Part shown: positions 35,157-44,342 of the stretch, piece after piece
How positions within the stretch are numbered: the stretch's first letter is position 1
Layout: the number at the start of each line of letters is the position of its first letter
Notes under the pieces: model-generated
What the model saw: the letters and a program-made list of their open reading frames with translations, nothing else
The model's database searches: none
What the model was told of the DNA's origin: nothing
NCBI RefSeq assembly: GCF_900177725.1
Contig: NZ_FXAT01000005.1
Coordinates: 248,001 to 312,000 of the forward strand
Source: Paraburkholderia susongensis
GTDB taxonomy: Bacteria; Pseudomonadota; Gammaproteobacteria; Burkholderiales; Burkholderiaceae
Reading direction: 5' to 3'
Length of the DNA stretch: 64,000 nucleotides
Program-made: the position numbers and the translations under genes

Positions 35157-36275
35157 ATGAATCACATTCACACCACGCACAACGACATCGAGAAAATTCC
35201 CGTCACCGTGCTGACCGGGTTTCTCGGCGCCGGCAAAACGACGCTGCTCAACTACATCCTGCGCGAGAAACATGGCCGCAAGATCGCGGTGATCGAAAAC
35301 GAGTTCGGCGAAATCGGCATCGACGGTGGTCTCGTGCTCGAATCGACCGAAGAGATCTACGAGATGACGAACGGCTGCGTGTGCTGCGTCGGCGCGGTGC
35401 GTGAGGATCTCGTGCGGATCGTGCGCATGCTCGTGGAACGGCCGGACCGGCTCGATCACATCATCGTCGAAACCAGCGGGCTCGCCGATCCGTATCCGGT
35501 TGCGCAGACTTTCTTTCTCGACGACCCGATCGCGAAGCAGGTGAGCCTCGACGCCGTGGTCACCATGGTGGATGCGAAACATATCGCGGCACATCTGGAC
35601 GATCTGGTGCTCGACGGCAGCGACAACCAGGCGGTCGATCAGATCGTGTGCGCCGATCGCATCGTCATCAACAAGATCGATCTGGTTGAACGCGACGATA
35701 TTGCTTCGCTGACTCAGCGGATTCGCGGACTCAATGCCACCGCCGAGATTGTCGAATCGAGCTATGCGCAAATCGACCTCGGCAAGATTCTCGGCGTGGG
35801 CGCGAACGAGTTCTCGCAGATTCTCGTCGAAACCGGCGGCATGCACGAGGAAGAGCATGCGCATGCCCACGCGGAACACGAAGCCGCTGCTGCGTCCGAG
35901 TCTCATGAGCATGACCATCACGAGCATCATGACGACCACGCCGGCCACGCCGACCATCAGCACGACGAGAGCGTTTCGTCCGTCGGCATCGAAGTCAACG
36001 CCGACATCGATCTCGACGCGCTGCAAGCCTGGCTGTCCGAACTGCGCGAGGCCGATGCCGGAAACCTGTTCCGTATGAAAGGCATTCTCGCCGTGCAAGG
36101 CCAGTCGCATCGCTATGTGCTGCAGGGCGTGCACAACGTCATCGAATTGCGGGCGGCGCAGGTGTGGGGCAGTGAGCCGCGCTCGTGCCGCATCGTATTC
36201 ATCGGCCGCGATCTCGATCGCGCCGCGCTGACCGACCGCTTCCATGCCTGTCTTGCCGTGCCGGTAGCGGCCTGA
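35157..36275 (+). CDS. CobW/P47K (COG0523) family GTPase with His-rich metal segment
   Basis: A 372-residue metallochaperone-type GTPase. Walker A is [12 protein letters not shown] (21-32), the CxCC metal motif is Cys74-Val-Cys-Cys77, switch segments are [11 protein letters not shown] and ETSGLADP, and the base-recognition motif is NKID. A His/Asp/Glu-rich stretch ([11 protein letters not shown] and neighbours, about residues 230-275) separates it from the CobW C-terminal domain. It lies between ubiX and the permease. Its likely job is delivering Zn or another metal to the neighbouring metal-dependent amidohydrolases; the specific client is inferred. Confidence 0.9.
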   Translation: MNHIHTTHNDIEKIPVTVLTGFLGAGKTTLLNYILREKHGRKIAVIENEFGEIGIDGGLVLESTEEIYEMTNGCVCCVGAVREDLVRIVRMLVERPDRLDHIIVETSGLADPYPVAQTFFLDDPIAKQVSLDAVVTMVDAKHIAAHLDDLVLDGSDNQAVDQIVCADRIVINKIDLVERDDIASLTQRIRGLNATAEIVESSYAQIDLGKILGVGANEFSQILVETGGMHEEEHAHAHAEHEAAAASESHEHDHHEHHDDHAGHADHQHDESVSSVGIEVNADIDLDALQAWLSELREADAGNLFRMKGILAVQGQSHRYVLQGVHNVIELRAAQVWGSEPRSCRIVFIGRDLDRAALTDRFHACLAVPVAA

Positions 36276-36364
36276 CGGGAGATCCGGTCGGCGCGCGAAG
36301 TGGTGCTGCACGGCCAGACCCGTGCGGCGCGCTCCGATCGACAACGATAATCAGGAGACACGTC

Positions 36365-37705
36365 ATGAACACCGCGCATCATCCCGTCGATCGGATTCTG
36401 CCCAAGCGCCAGATGATTACGCTCGGCTTGCAGCACATGCTAGTGGCTTATATCGGCGCGATTGCCGTTCCGCTGATCGTCGCGTCGGCACTGAAGATGT
36501 TGCCGGCCGACACCACCGTGCTCATCAGCACGGCGCTGTTTTGCTCGGGCATCTCGACGATCCTGCAGACCGTCGGCATCTGGAAGTTCGGTGTGCGCCT
36601 GCCGATTCTGCAAGGCGTCGCATTCAGCAGCGTCGGGCCGGTGATCGCCATCGGCACGAGTCCGGATGTCGGTTTTGCCGGCGTGTGCGGCGCGGTGATC
36701 GGCGCGGGTCTGTTCACGATGTTCGCCGCGCCGCTGGTGGGACGGTTGCGACGGTTCTTTCCGCCTGTGGTGACCGGCTGCATCGTGACCGTGATCGGCT
36801 TGCAGCTCTTTCCTGTCGCGTATCAATGGGCCGGTGGCGGCGAGGCCGCGCAGCAGCAGTTCGGCGCTCTGCCGTTCCTGAGCGTCGCGCTGTTCGTCGC
36901 GCTGGTGATTCTCGCGATCAACCGCTTTGCCAATGCATTTCTACGCAATCTGTCGGTGCTGATCGGCCTGGTTGCAGGCGGCGTTCTGGCGTGCGCACTC
37001 GGCATGGGCAACTTCACGAGCGTGGGCGAGGCGCCGTGGTTCACCCTGCCGTTGCCGTTTCACTTCGGCACACCAGTCTTTTCGCTGGTGCCGGTGCTGA
37101 CGATGGTCGTCGTGATGGTGGTGCAGATGGTCGAGTCGATGGGCCTGTTCGTCGCGATCGGCGGCATCGTCAACAAGGAGGTGAGCGAGGAAGACGTGGT
37201 GCGCGGCCTGCGCGCCAATGGCCTCGCCAGCGCGATTGCCGGCATGTTCGCGGCCTTCCCGTTCATCGCGTTCATGGAGAACGTCGGCCTCGTCATTCTG
37301 ACCGGCGTGCGCAGCCGCTGGGTGGTGGCGATCAGCGGCGTGCTGATGTGCATGGTGGCGCTCGTGCCGAAGATCGGCGCGGTGGTGGCCGCGACGCCGT
37401 CCGCCGCGCTCGGCGGCGCCGGCATCGCCATGTTCGGCGTCGTGGTGGCGGCCGGGGTGCAGACACTCGCGAAAGTGGACTTCGAGCGCAATCGCTACAA
37501 CGTGCTGATCGTCGGCTTCACGATCGCCACCGCGCTGATCCCCGTGATGGCGCCTCAGGTATTCAAGCACATGCCCAATTGGACGCAGCCGTTCCTGCAT
37601 AGCGGCGTGGTGCTCGCGTGCCTCGTCTCCGTGGTGCTGAACGCGGTGCTCAACGGCGCGCACGAGGAAGACGTGGTTCCTGCGCACAACATGGTCCGCG
37701 AATAA
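36365..37705 (+). CDS. NCS2 family nucleobase:cation symporter
   Basis: A 446-residue inner-membrane permease of the xanthine/uracil (NCS2, NAT) family with about 12-14 hydrophobic segments. The N-terminal QHMLVAYIGAIAVPLIVASAL, LPILQGVAFSSVGP and MVQMVESMGLFVAIG regions are family blocks; the substrate-binding region includes the usual acidic residues (VESMG). The ATG at 36365 has AGGAGA upstream. It provides uptake for the cluster and argues for a purine-, pyrimidine- or other N-heterocycle-like substrate. Its specificity cannot be read from sequence. Confidence 0.9.
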   Translation: MNTAHHPVDRILPKRQMITLGLQHMLVAYIGAIAVPLIVASALKMLPADTTVLISTALFCSGISTILQTVGIWKFGVRLPILQGVAFSSVGPVIAIGTSPDVGFAGVCGAVIGAGLFTMFAAPLVGRLRRFFPPVVTGCIVTVIGLQLFPVAYQWAGGGEAAQQQFGALPFLSVALFVALVILAINRFANAFLRNLSVLIGLVAGGVLACALGMGNFTSVGEAPWFTLPLPFHFGTPVFSLVPVLTMVVVMVVQMVESMGLFVAIGGIVNKEVSEEDVVRGLRANGLASAIAGMFAAFPFIAFMENVGLVILTGVRSRWVVAISGVLMCMVALVPKIGAVVAATPSAALGGAGIAMFGVVVAAGVQTLAKVDFERNRYNVLIVGFTIATALIPVMAPQVFKHMPNWTQPFLHSGVVLACLVSVVLNAVLNGAHEEDVVPAHNMVRE

Positions 37706-37834
37706 ATGAACGCCAAAGTCCTGGCCGCTAAAGACATGGCCACCTGAAAACACGGACGCTGGAAGACGGGTGCGGCCGTCGTGTGCCTCTGCGGACCGGC
37801 GGCCGCTTCGCGGTAACTGAAAGGATATCGAATC

Positions 37835-39220
37835 GTGAGCATGCAAACTGAAGCGTTGCTAATCAAGAATCCCGTTGCGGTCATGAGCGGACTGCGCGGC
37901 GAGAGCGCGAGGCTGGGCAAGGTCGATCTGCGCGTGCGCAATGGCCGTATCGAAACCATCGCGTCCAATCTCGACGCGCGCGCCGATGAACGGGTGATCG
38001 ACGCAAGTTCCTGCGTCGTCTATCCCGGCTGGGTGAACACGCACCATCATCTGTTCCAGAATCTGCTGAAGGCGGTGCCGTCCGGGATCAATGCGAATCT
38101 CGAGGAATGGCTCGCCGCCGTGCCGTATCCGCGTCTTGCGCGCTTTACGCCGGAGCTGGCACGCATTGCCGCGCGCCTCGGTTTTGCCGAATTGCTGCTC
38201 TCCGGCGTGACGACCTGCGCGGATCACCACTATCTCTATCACGCGAGCGGTACCACCGAAACGGGCGACCTGCTGTTCGACGAAGCGGCTTCGTTCGGCA
38301 TGCGCTTCGTGTTGTGCCGCGGCGGCGCATTGCAGGCGGCGGGCGATCACCCGGGTTTCTCCAAAGTTGCGCTCAAGCCCGAGACGCTCGATCAGATGCT
38401 CGCCGACATCGAACGTCTGAAGTCGCGCTATCACGATGGCGGCGATGCTTCGATGCGCCGTGTCGTCGTCGCGCCGACCACGCCGACGTTCTCCCTGCCG
38501 CCCGAGCTGCTGCCCGAAGTCGCGCGCGCGGCTCGCCGGATGGGCTTGCGGCTGCATACGCATCTGTCCGAGACGCGCCGCTATGTCGACTTCTGCAAGG
38601 AGCGTTTCAACCAGTTGCCGGTCGAGTTCGTTGCCGATCACGAATGGCTCGGACCCGACGTGTGGTTCGCGCATCTCGTGCATCTGCAAGCGAGCGAAAT
38701 CGCCATGCTCGCCGAAACCGGCAGCGGATGTTCGCACTGCCCCGTCAGTAACGCACGCCTCGGCAGCGGTATCGCACCGGCGCCGCAAATGGCGAACGCG
38801 GGTGTGCCGATGTCGCTGGGGGTGGACGGCGTCGCCTCGAACGAATCCGGCAGCATGACCAACGAGGCCCATTTTGCGTGGCTGGTGCACCGCGCGGCGC
38901 AAGGTGCATCGGCGACCACCGTGGAAGAAACGATCCATTGGGGCACACAGGGCGGCGCGGGCGTGCTCGGCCTCGACGCAGTCGGCACGCTGGAAGTCGG
39001 CAAGGCCGCCGACTTCGTGCTGTACGACGTCAATCATCCGCGCTTCCACGGCTTCCATGATCTCGCCGTGGCGCCGGTGGCGGCAGGCGAACCGTCACGT
39101 GTTCGGTACAGCGTGGTAAACGGCTGCGTCGTGGTGGACAACGGCGTCATTCCGGGCCTCGATCTCGACGCGCTTCGTCATGAAGCCGCCGAAGGCGTGA
39201 AGCTGTTGCTCGCCGATTAA
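37835..39220 (+). CDS. 8-oxoguanine deaminase/hydroxyatrazine hydrolase-like amidohydrolase
   Basis: A 461-residue amidohydrolase of the AtzB/TrzN/cytosine-deaminase-like subtype. Metal ligands are visible as NTHHHLFQ near residue 70, the His of LHTHLSETRRY, HLVHL, and the Asp in GVDGVASNES. These enzymes hydrolyse amino or chloro groups from purine- or triazine-like rings; 8-oxoguanine to urate plus ammonia is the commonest annotation. The GTG start at 37835 has AAGGA at a good distance; ATG at codon 3 is the alternative. It follows the permease in the same direction. Confidence 0.87.
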   Translation: MSMQTEALLIKNPVAVMSGLRGESARLGKVDLRVRNGRIETIASNLDARADERVIDASSCVVYPGWVNTHHHLFQNLLKAVPSGINANLEEWLAAVPYPRLARFTPELARIAARLGFAELLLSGVTTCADHHYLYHASGTTETGDLLFDEAASFGMRFVLCRGGALQAAGDHPGFSKVALKPETLDQMLADIERLKSRYHDGGDASMRRVVVAPTTPTFSLPPELLPEVARAARRMGLRLHTHLSETRRYVDFCKERFNQLPVEFVADHEWLGPDVWFAHLVHLQASEIAMLAETGSGCSHCPVSNARLGSGIAPAPQMANAGVPMSLGVDGVASNESGSMTNEAHFAWLVHRAAQGASATTVEETIHWGTQGGAGVLGLDAVGTLEVGKAADFVLYDVNHPRFHGFHDLAVAPVAAGEPSRVRYSVVNGCVVVDNGVIPGLDLDALRHEAAEGVKLLLAD

Positions 39221-39241
39221 AAACTCTCAGGACTCCCTCCG

Positions 39242-39973
39242 ATGCAAAGCAAACGACTCCGCCTTGGCATACTGACACCGTCGTCGAACACGGCACTCGA
39301 GCCCATCACTTCGGCGATGCTCAGCGAGCTGCCGCACGTCAGCGCGCATTTCGCCCGCTTCACGGTGACCGAGATCACGCTGTCCGAGCGCGCGACCGGC
39401 CAGTTCGACACGAGCCGGATCCTCGCGGCAGCGCGTCAACTGGCCGATGCGCGGGTAGACGTGATCGGCTGGAGCGGCACGTCGGCCGGCTGGCTCGGAT
39501 TCGAGCGCGACGAGGCCTTGTGCCGCCAGATCACCGAAGCGACCGGCATTCCCGCCACCACCTCCGTGCTCGCGCTCAATGAAATCTTCGCGAAAACGGC
39601 GGTGCGGCGCTTCGGCCTCGTGTCGCCTTATACGGACGATGTCCAGCAGCAGATCGTGCGCAACTACGAGCGGCTCGGAATCGAATGCGTGGCGGAACGG
39701 CATTCGGGGTTGCAGGACAACTTCAGCTTCGCCGAAGTGTCCGACCAGCAACTGATGCTGATGATGCGCGAGGCGGCCTTCGCAAGACCGGATGCGGTGA
39801 CCACCTTCTGCACGAATCTGCACGCCGCCCGTCTCGTGCGCGAGTTCGAGGCCGCGACCGACATCCCCGCTTATGACACGGTGGCAACCGTGGTGTGGAA
39901 AGCCTTGCGCATGTTAGGGGTGGACACGGAACCGCTGATGCATTGGGGACGGTTGTTCATGGACGTGCGGTAG
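39242..39973 (+). CDS. maleate cis-trans isomerase/Asp-Glu racemase family protein
   Basis: A 243-residue member of the Asp/Glu racemase superfamily, branch of maleate isomerases and arylmalonate decarboxylases. LGILTPSSNTALEP at the N-terminus has the conserved Asn. DVIGWSGTSAGWLG lies where other members have the first catalytic Cys, which here seems to be Ser/Thr. VTTFCTNLHAAR carries the second Cys. It starts 21 bases after the deaminase-like gene. A maleate to fumarate final step would suit ring degradation, but the atypical first site leaves the activity open. Confidence 0.78.
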   Translation: MQSKRLRLGILTPSSNTALEPITSAMLSELPHVSAHFARFTVTEITLSERATGQFDTSRILAAARQLADARVDVIGWSGTSAGWLGFERDEALCRQITEATGIPATTSVLALNEIFAKTAVRRFGLVSPYTDDVQQQIVRNYERLGIECVAERHSGLQDNFSFAEVSDQQLMLMMREAAFARPDAVTTFCTNLHAARLVREFEAATDIPAYDTVATVVWKALRMLGVDTEPLMHWGRLFMDVR

Positions 39974-40260
39974 CCTTCAATCAAACCCTCTCGCGCACGA
40001 CATCGGCCGTGCGCGCATCGCGCACGCGCTTCTGCGCACCGGCACCCCACGCCGCGGGCGGATCTTTTAAGCGTCTTTTGAGCAGCGTTCGTCTGTGCTC
40101 TCCCTGCACGTCTCGCCCACTTCTGGCAATCTTCCAATGAGGATCCGTGCCGCCGCGTTTCACGCGGCGCCGGACATTTCGCCGTCAATGCCGGTTCCCC
40201 AACATACCAGGCAGGCGCGGTATGTCATCCTGTCGATTCGGGCGTCCGAAGGAGTTCGCC
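39974..40260. other. intergenic spacer
   Basis: No gene is evident. The end carries AAGGAG for the next start. There is no convincing terminator hairpin with a T-tract after the racemase-like gene. Confidence 0.4.
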
Positions 40261-40539
40261 ATGTCGGTCTATGTCGATGAAGGGTTCCGGCCCTGTGTGA
40301 CGGAATGCGCAACGGTCGCGTTCCGGGTGTGCTGCGACGATCGTGCGCAGATTTTCGAGGTCAGCGCCGAAGCGCTCGTGACGTTCTGCGGGGCGGCGAG
40401 TTGCCGCAAGCAGGACCTGCTCGTCGCGTTCGAGGACGCGCAGGAGGAAATTCTTTCGGTGGCCGAGCAGAAATGGAAATTCGTGCCGACCGAGTCGGTG
40501 CGGCTCGGGCTCGACGAATTTCGATTGGTCAGACATTAG
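40261..40539 (+). CDS. small DUF1488-like protein
   Basis: A 92-residue soluble protein of unknown function. The order of blocks (VAFRVCCDDRAQIFEVSAEAL, then LLVAFEDAQEEILSVAEQKW, then LGLDEF) resembles DUF1488 proteins, common small proteins in Burkholderiaceae. AAGGAG sits just before the ATG at 40261. Five Cys in the first half (CVTEC, CC, FCGAASC) are more than usual for this family. It precedes the PhnD-like gene by 19 bases and may be cotranscribed. Confidence 0.65.
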   Translation: MSVYVDEGFRPCVTECATVAFRVCCDDRAQIFEVSAEALVTFCGAASCRKQDLLVAFEDAQEEILSVAEQKWKFVPTESVRLGLDEFRLVRH

Positions 40540-40558
40540 GCGTGCCAGAATCGCCCTC

Positions 40559-41350
40559 ATGACCTGGATCGCCGCCTTGCCGATGTACAACGTGACGCCC
40601 GCGCTCGACCTCGAGTGGCGCGAATGGCTAGACGACGTGCTGCGCCGGGTCAAACCGGCCTGCCGCATCGTCGAAGCGGACGAGGAGTTGCACGGCTTCT
40701 GGCGGCGCCCGAATCTGCTGATTTCGCAAACGTGCGGCTATCCGCTCATGCACGGCCTCCACGAGCAGGTTCAACTGATCGCGACGCCGTGCTTCGACGC
40801 GCCGGGCTGCCACGGCGCACATTATTCGAGCGTGCTCGTGACGCGCGCCGACGCGCGCTTCGATACCCTCGCCTCCTGCCGCGGCGCGCGCGCCGCCTAC
40901 AACCAGGACGATTCGAATAGCGGCATGAACGCATTCCGTCACGCGGTCGCGCCGCTCGCGCGCGCCGGCATGTTCTTCAGCGCGGTGCTGCGCACGGGTT
41001 CCCATCTCGGCTCGTTGCGCGCGGTGGCTGAGAATCACGCGGACGTCGCCGCGATCGACTGCGTAACCTTTGCTTTTGTGTGCGACGTGCTGCCGGAACT
41101 CGCGCGGCGCATTCGCGCGATCGGCATGACCGCCGCATCGCCGGGCTTGCCGCTGATCGCCGCGAGCACGGTGCCGGCCGCCACCGTCGCCGCATTGCGC
41201 GAAGCGCTGCAGGAAGCGCTCGTGATGCGGCCCGAACGCGCGAAACGTCTGCGTTTGCGCGGCTTTTCCACGCTGCCGCTCGCGGACTACGCGCGCATCG
41301 GCGAACTCGAAAGCGAAGCGCGCGCCGCCGGCTATGCGCGCCTCGCCTGA
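40559..41350 (+). CDS. PhnD-like phosphate/phosphonate binding-protein fold, no signal peptide
   Basis: A 263-residue type 2 periplasmic-binding fold protein resembling PhnD/SsuA-like substrate-binding proteins (ISQTCGYPLMHG, GARAAYNQDDSNSGMNAFRHAV, DVAAIDCVTFAF). It begins directly in the first strand (IAALPMYN) without a signal sequence or lipobox, and no upstream in-frame start would add one. There is no ABC permease or ATPase nearby. It may act in the cytoplasm as a binding or enzymatic orphan. It converges with the liuD gene. Confidence 0.7.
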   Translation: MTWIAALPMYNVTPALDLEWREWLDDVLRRVKPACRIVEADEELHGFWRRPNLLISQTCGYPLMHGLHEQVQLIATPCFDAPGCHGAHYSSVLVTRADARFDTLASCRGARAAYNQDDSNSGMNAFRHAVAPLARAGMFFSAVLRTGSHLGSLRAVAENHADVAAIDCVTFAFVCDVLPELARRIRAIGMTAASPGLPLIAASTVPAATVAALREALQEALVMRPERAKRLRLRGFSTLPLADYARIGELESEARAAGYARLA

Positions 41351-41356
41351 CTTCAT

Positions 41357-41369
41357 GCCTGAATCAGGC
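41357..41369. terminator. small hairpin between convergent genes
   Basis: GCCTG-AAT-CAGGC lies between the PhnD-like stop and the liuD stop. The stem is short and no T-run follows, so a bidirectional terminator role is only possible. Confidence 0.25.
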
Positions 41370-41392
41370 CTGCCTGCACCCGAATCGCGCGC

Positions 41393-43450
41393 TTATTCAC
41401 CCGCCTGGTGCACGTCCAGCACCAGAAGCTGCGCGCCATCGGTGACCTGATCGCCGACCGCATACAGCACCTCGGCAACGGTGCCGGCTGCCGGGGCGCC
41501 GATCGTGTGCTCCATCTTCATCGCTTCCATCACGATGAGCGGCGTGCCCTTCTCGACCACCGCGCCCGGCTCGACCAGCACCGCGATCACCTTGCCCGGC
41601 ATCGGCGCGGTGAGACGCCCTTCGCCGCCTTCGGCATCCGCGGCATGCGCGAGCAGGTTCTGCCATTCGAACGCGAGCGCCTCGCCGTAGCAGAACACAT
41701 GGAACGTGTCGCCGTCGATGAACACGCGGCCCGTCACGCGCGCGTCGCCGAGCGTCGCGCGAAACTCGTGCTGACCCGCGCCGGCCGACCAGCTGAAGCC
41801 GTCGCGCACACCGTCGTGTTCGAGCGTCTGCGCTTCGCCGTTGCGCGCGAATGTGACCGTGAATGCGCTGTCGTTGTCGTGGTTGCCCGCATCGTCGATC
41901 GCGCGCCAACCCAGTGTTTGCGTATAGCCGCTATTGAGGCGCCAGTGCGACAGCGCATCCCACGGCGACGCGCCGTGCGCGACGCCGCCCTCGCGCGTAA
42001 GCAGCGCGGCGCAGGCGAGCGCGAGCGCTTCCCTGAAGGGTTTTTTCGCCGGCGCAAACAGCGCGTCGTGATGACGCTCGATCAAACCCGTGTCGAGATC
42101 GCTGTTCGCAAACGGTTCGCTCGCGACGATGCGCTGCAGGAACTCGACGTTCGTATGCGGGCCGACCACCTCGCACGCGTGCAGCGCGCGAGCGAGACGC
42201 GCCAGCGCTTCTTCACGCGTCGCGCCGTGGACGATCAGCTTCGCGATCATCGGATCGTAGAACGGCGTGATCGTGTCGCCTTCGCGCACGCCGCTGTCGA
42301 TACGCACCGGCGCCTTGCGGCCGGGCTCGCCAAGACCTGCCGCGTCGATGGCGAACTCCACGCCCTCGGGCATGCGCACATGCTTGAGCGTGCCCGTCGA
42401 GGGCAGGAAACCGCGCGCCGGATGTTCGGCGTAGATGCGCGCTTCGATTGCGTGACCGTCGAGCTTCAGTTGCTCCTGCGCGAGCGGCAGCGCTTCGCCT
42501 GACGCGACGCGCAGTTGCCATTCCACGAGGTCCTGCCCCGTCACCATCTCGGTGACCGGATGTTCGACCTGCAAGCGCGTGTTCATTTCCATGAAATAGA
42601 ACTCGCCGCTGCCGGTCATGATGAACTCGACCGTGCCCGCGCCGACGTAGCTCACCGCGCGTGCGGCAGCCACGGCCGCTTCGCCCATCGCGCGTTTGAT
42701 GTCGGCGGCAAGGCCCGGCGCGGGCGCTTCCTCGAGCACCTTCTGATGACGCCGCTGCACCGAGCAGTCGCGATCGAACAGATAGACCGCGCCGCCGTGC
42801 TGATCGGCGAACACCTGCACCTCGACGTGACGCGGCCGCGTCAGATACTTTTCGATCAGCACGCGATCGTTGCCGAAGCTGCTCGCCGCTTCGCGCTTGC
42901 ACGACAGCAGCGCCGCGGCGAAATCCTCGCTGCGCTCGACCACGCGCATGCCCTTGCCGCCGCCGCCCGCGCTCGCCTTCAGCAGCACGGGGTAGCCGAT
43001 CGTGTCCGCCTCGCGATGCAGTAGCTGCGGGTCCTGGTCGTCGCCGTGATAGCCGGGCACGAGCGGCACCGCGGCCGCGTGCATCAGCGCTTTCGCGGCG
43101 GCCTTCGAGCCCATCGCGGCAATCGCCTCGACCGGCGGTCCGATGAAGACAATCCCGGCTGCCTCACAGGCGTGTGCGAAGTCCTCGTTCTCCGACAGAA
43201 AACCGTAGCCCGGATGCACGGCCTGCGCGCCGGTCGCGCGCGCGGCTTCGATGATGCGCTCGATGCGCAGATAGCTCTCCGCCGCCGTCGAGCCGCCGAT
43301 GTGAACCGCTTCGTCACACGCGGCGACGTGCTTCGCGTTGGCGTCCGCGTCCGAATAGACGGCCACGCTCGCGATGCCGAGCCGCTTGCAGGTGGCCGCG
43401 ACGCGGCACGCAATCTCGCCCCGGTTGGCAATCAGGATCTTGTTGAACAT
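41393..43450 (-). CDS. liuD: methylcrotonyl-CoA carboxylase alpha subunit (biotin carboxylase/BCCP)
   Basis: A 685-residue biotin-dependent carboxylase subunit. The N-terminal biotin carboxylase begins FNKILIANRGEIACRV; the ATP-grasp loop is KASAGGGGKGMRVV; catalytic FIEMN-type residues appear in FYFMEMNTRLQVEHP. A BT-like middle precedes the biotinyl domain with EAMKMEH, whose Lys carries biotin. It carboxylates 3-methylcrotonyl-CoA with the beta subunit at 44343, in leucine breakdown. The ATG at 43450 is chosen because the conserved domain begins there. Last gene of the liuABCD operon. Confidence 0.93.
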   Translation of the reverse strand: MFNKILIANRGEIACRVAATCKRLGIASVAVYSDADANAKHVAACDEAVHIGGSTAAESYLRIERIIEAARATGAQAVHPGYGFLSENEDFAHACEAAGIVFIGPPVEAIAAMGSKAAAKALMHAAAVPLVPGYHGDDQDPQLLHREADTIGYPVLLKASAGGGGKGMRVVERSEDFAAALLSCKREAASSFGNDRVLIEKYLTRPRHVEVQVFADQHGGAVYLFDRDCSVQRRHQKVLEEAPAPGLAADIKRAMGEAAVAAARAVSYVGAGTVEFIMTGSGEFYFMEMNTRLQVEHPVTEMVTGQDLVEWQLRVASGEALPLAQEQLKLDGHAIEARIYAEHPARGFLPSTGTLKHVRMPEGVEFAIDAAGLGEPGRKAPVRIDSGVREGDTITPFYDPMIAKLIVHGATREEALARLARALHACEVVGPHTNVEFLQRIVASEPFANSDLDTGLIERHHDALFAPAKKPFREALALACAALLTREGGVAHGASPWDALSHWRLNSGYTQTLGWRAIDDAGNHDNDSAFTVTFARNGEAQTLEHDGVRDGFSWSAGAGQHEFRATLGDARVTGRVFIDGDTFHVFCYGEALAFEWQNLLAHAADAEGGEGRLTAPMPGKVIAVLVEPGAVVEKGTPLIVMEAMKMEHTIGAPAAGTVAEVLYAVGDQVTDGAQLLVLDVHQAGE

Positions 43451-43494
43451 GAGGTGTCTCGCTGAAGTATGCGGTTCGGGGCCAAGGTGGCGAA

Positions 43495-44280
43495 TCAGTT
43501 GCGCCAGGACGGCGTGCGCTTTTCGAGGAACGACGCGACGCCTTCGCGGCCTTCCGTGCCGGCGCGCGTGCGCGCGATACGCACGGCCGTATCCTCGATC
43601 AGCGCATCGTTCAGCTCGCGGCCCGCGATGTCCTGCACCAGCCGCTTGCACGCGCGCACGGCCTGCGGGCCGTTCGCACACAGCGTTTGCGCGAGTTGCG
43701 CGACGGTTGCGTCGAGTTGCTCCGCGCTCACCGCTTCGCTGACGAGGCCCAGGCGCAAGGCAGTCGCGCAGTCGAACGCTTCGGCGGTGACGAAGTAGCG
43801 TCGCGCGGCCTGCTCGCCGAGCGCGCGAATCACGTAAGGCGCGATCGTGGCCGGAATCAGGCCGAGGCGCGCCTCGGAGAGGCAGAAATGCGCGCTGTCC
43901 ACCGCGACTACGATGTCGCAGACCGAGATCAGACCCATGCCGCCCGCGTACGCGTCGCCGTTCACACGCGCGATCACCGGCTTGCTGCAGCGGTACACGG
44001 CCGACAGCATGCCCGCGAGCCGCATCGCATCGGCGCGGTTCTCGTCGTCCGAGTAGCCGGCCATCTTCTTCATCCAGTTCAGGTCGGCCCCCGCGCAGAA
44101 CGCTTTGCCGTTCGCGGCGAGCACGACCGCGCGCACGTCGTCGCGCGTATCGAGCGCCGTGAACGCCGAGGTCAGCTCGGCGATCATCGTTTCGTTGAAC
44201 GCGTTGCGCACGTCCGGGCGATTCAGCGTGACCGTCGCGACCTGTCCGGCCACGTCGATCTTCAGCGTTTCGTATTGCAT
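43495..44280 (-). CDS. liuC: methylglutaconyl-CoA hydratase (enoyl-CoA hydratase family)
   Basis: A 261-residue crotonase-fold enzyme. RPDVRNAFNETMIAEL and FCAGADLNWMKKMAGYS (oxyanion hole), then NGDAYAGGMGLISVCDIVVA, are typical of the LiuC subgroup. It hydrates 3-methylglutaconyl-CoA to HMG-CoA. The start at 44280 has GGGAG upstream; an in-frame extension of 59 codons reads into the liuB spacer and is rejected. It lies between the carboxylase beta and alpha genes, as in other liu operons. Confidence 0.92.
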   Translation of the reverse strand: MQYETLKIDVAGQVATVTLNRPDVRNAFNETMIAELTSAFTALDTRDDVRAVVLAANGKAFCAGADLNWMKKMAGYSDDENRADAMRLAGMLSAVYRCSKPVIARVNGDAYAGGMGLISVCDIVVAVDSAHFCLSEARLGLIPATIAPYVIRALGEQAARRYFVTAEAFDCATALRLGLVSEAVSAEQLDATVAQLAQTLCANGPQAVRACKRLVQDIAGRELNDALIEDTAVRIARTRAGTEGREGVASFLEKRTPSWRN

Positions 44281-44342
44281 ACTTAGCACTCCCTTACGTC
44301 GTTGCGCCGTGTTCTTGCGTTGTATCTTTGCATCGGGTGCCG

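Noticed and set aside
35022-36344. Open frame (440 codons) antisense to the CobW gene
   Set aside because: It is opposite a gene with clear GTPase motifs and has low-complexity His/Asp sequence generated by that gene's His-rich stretch.
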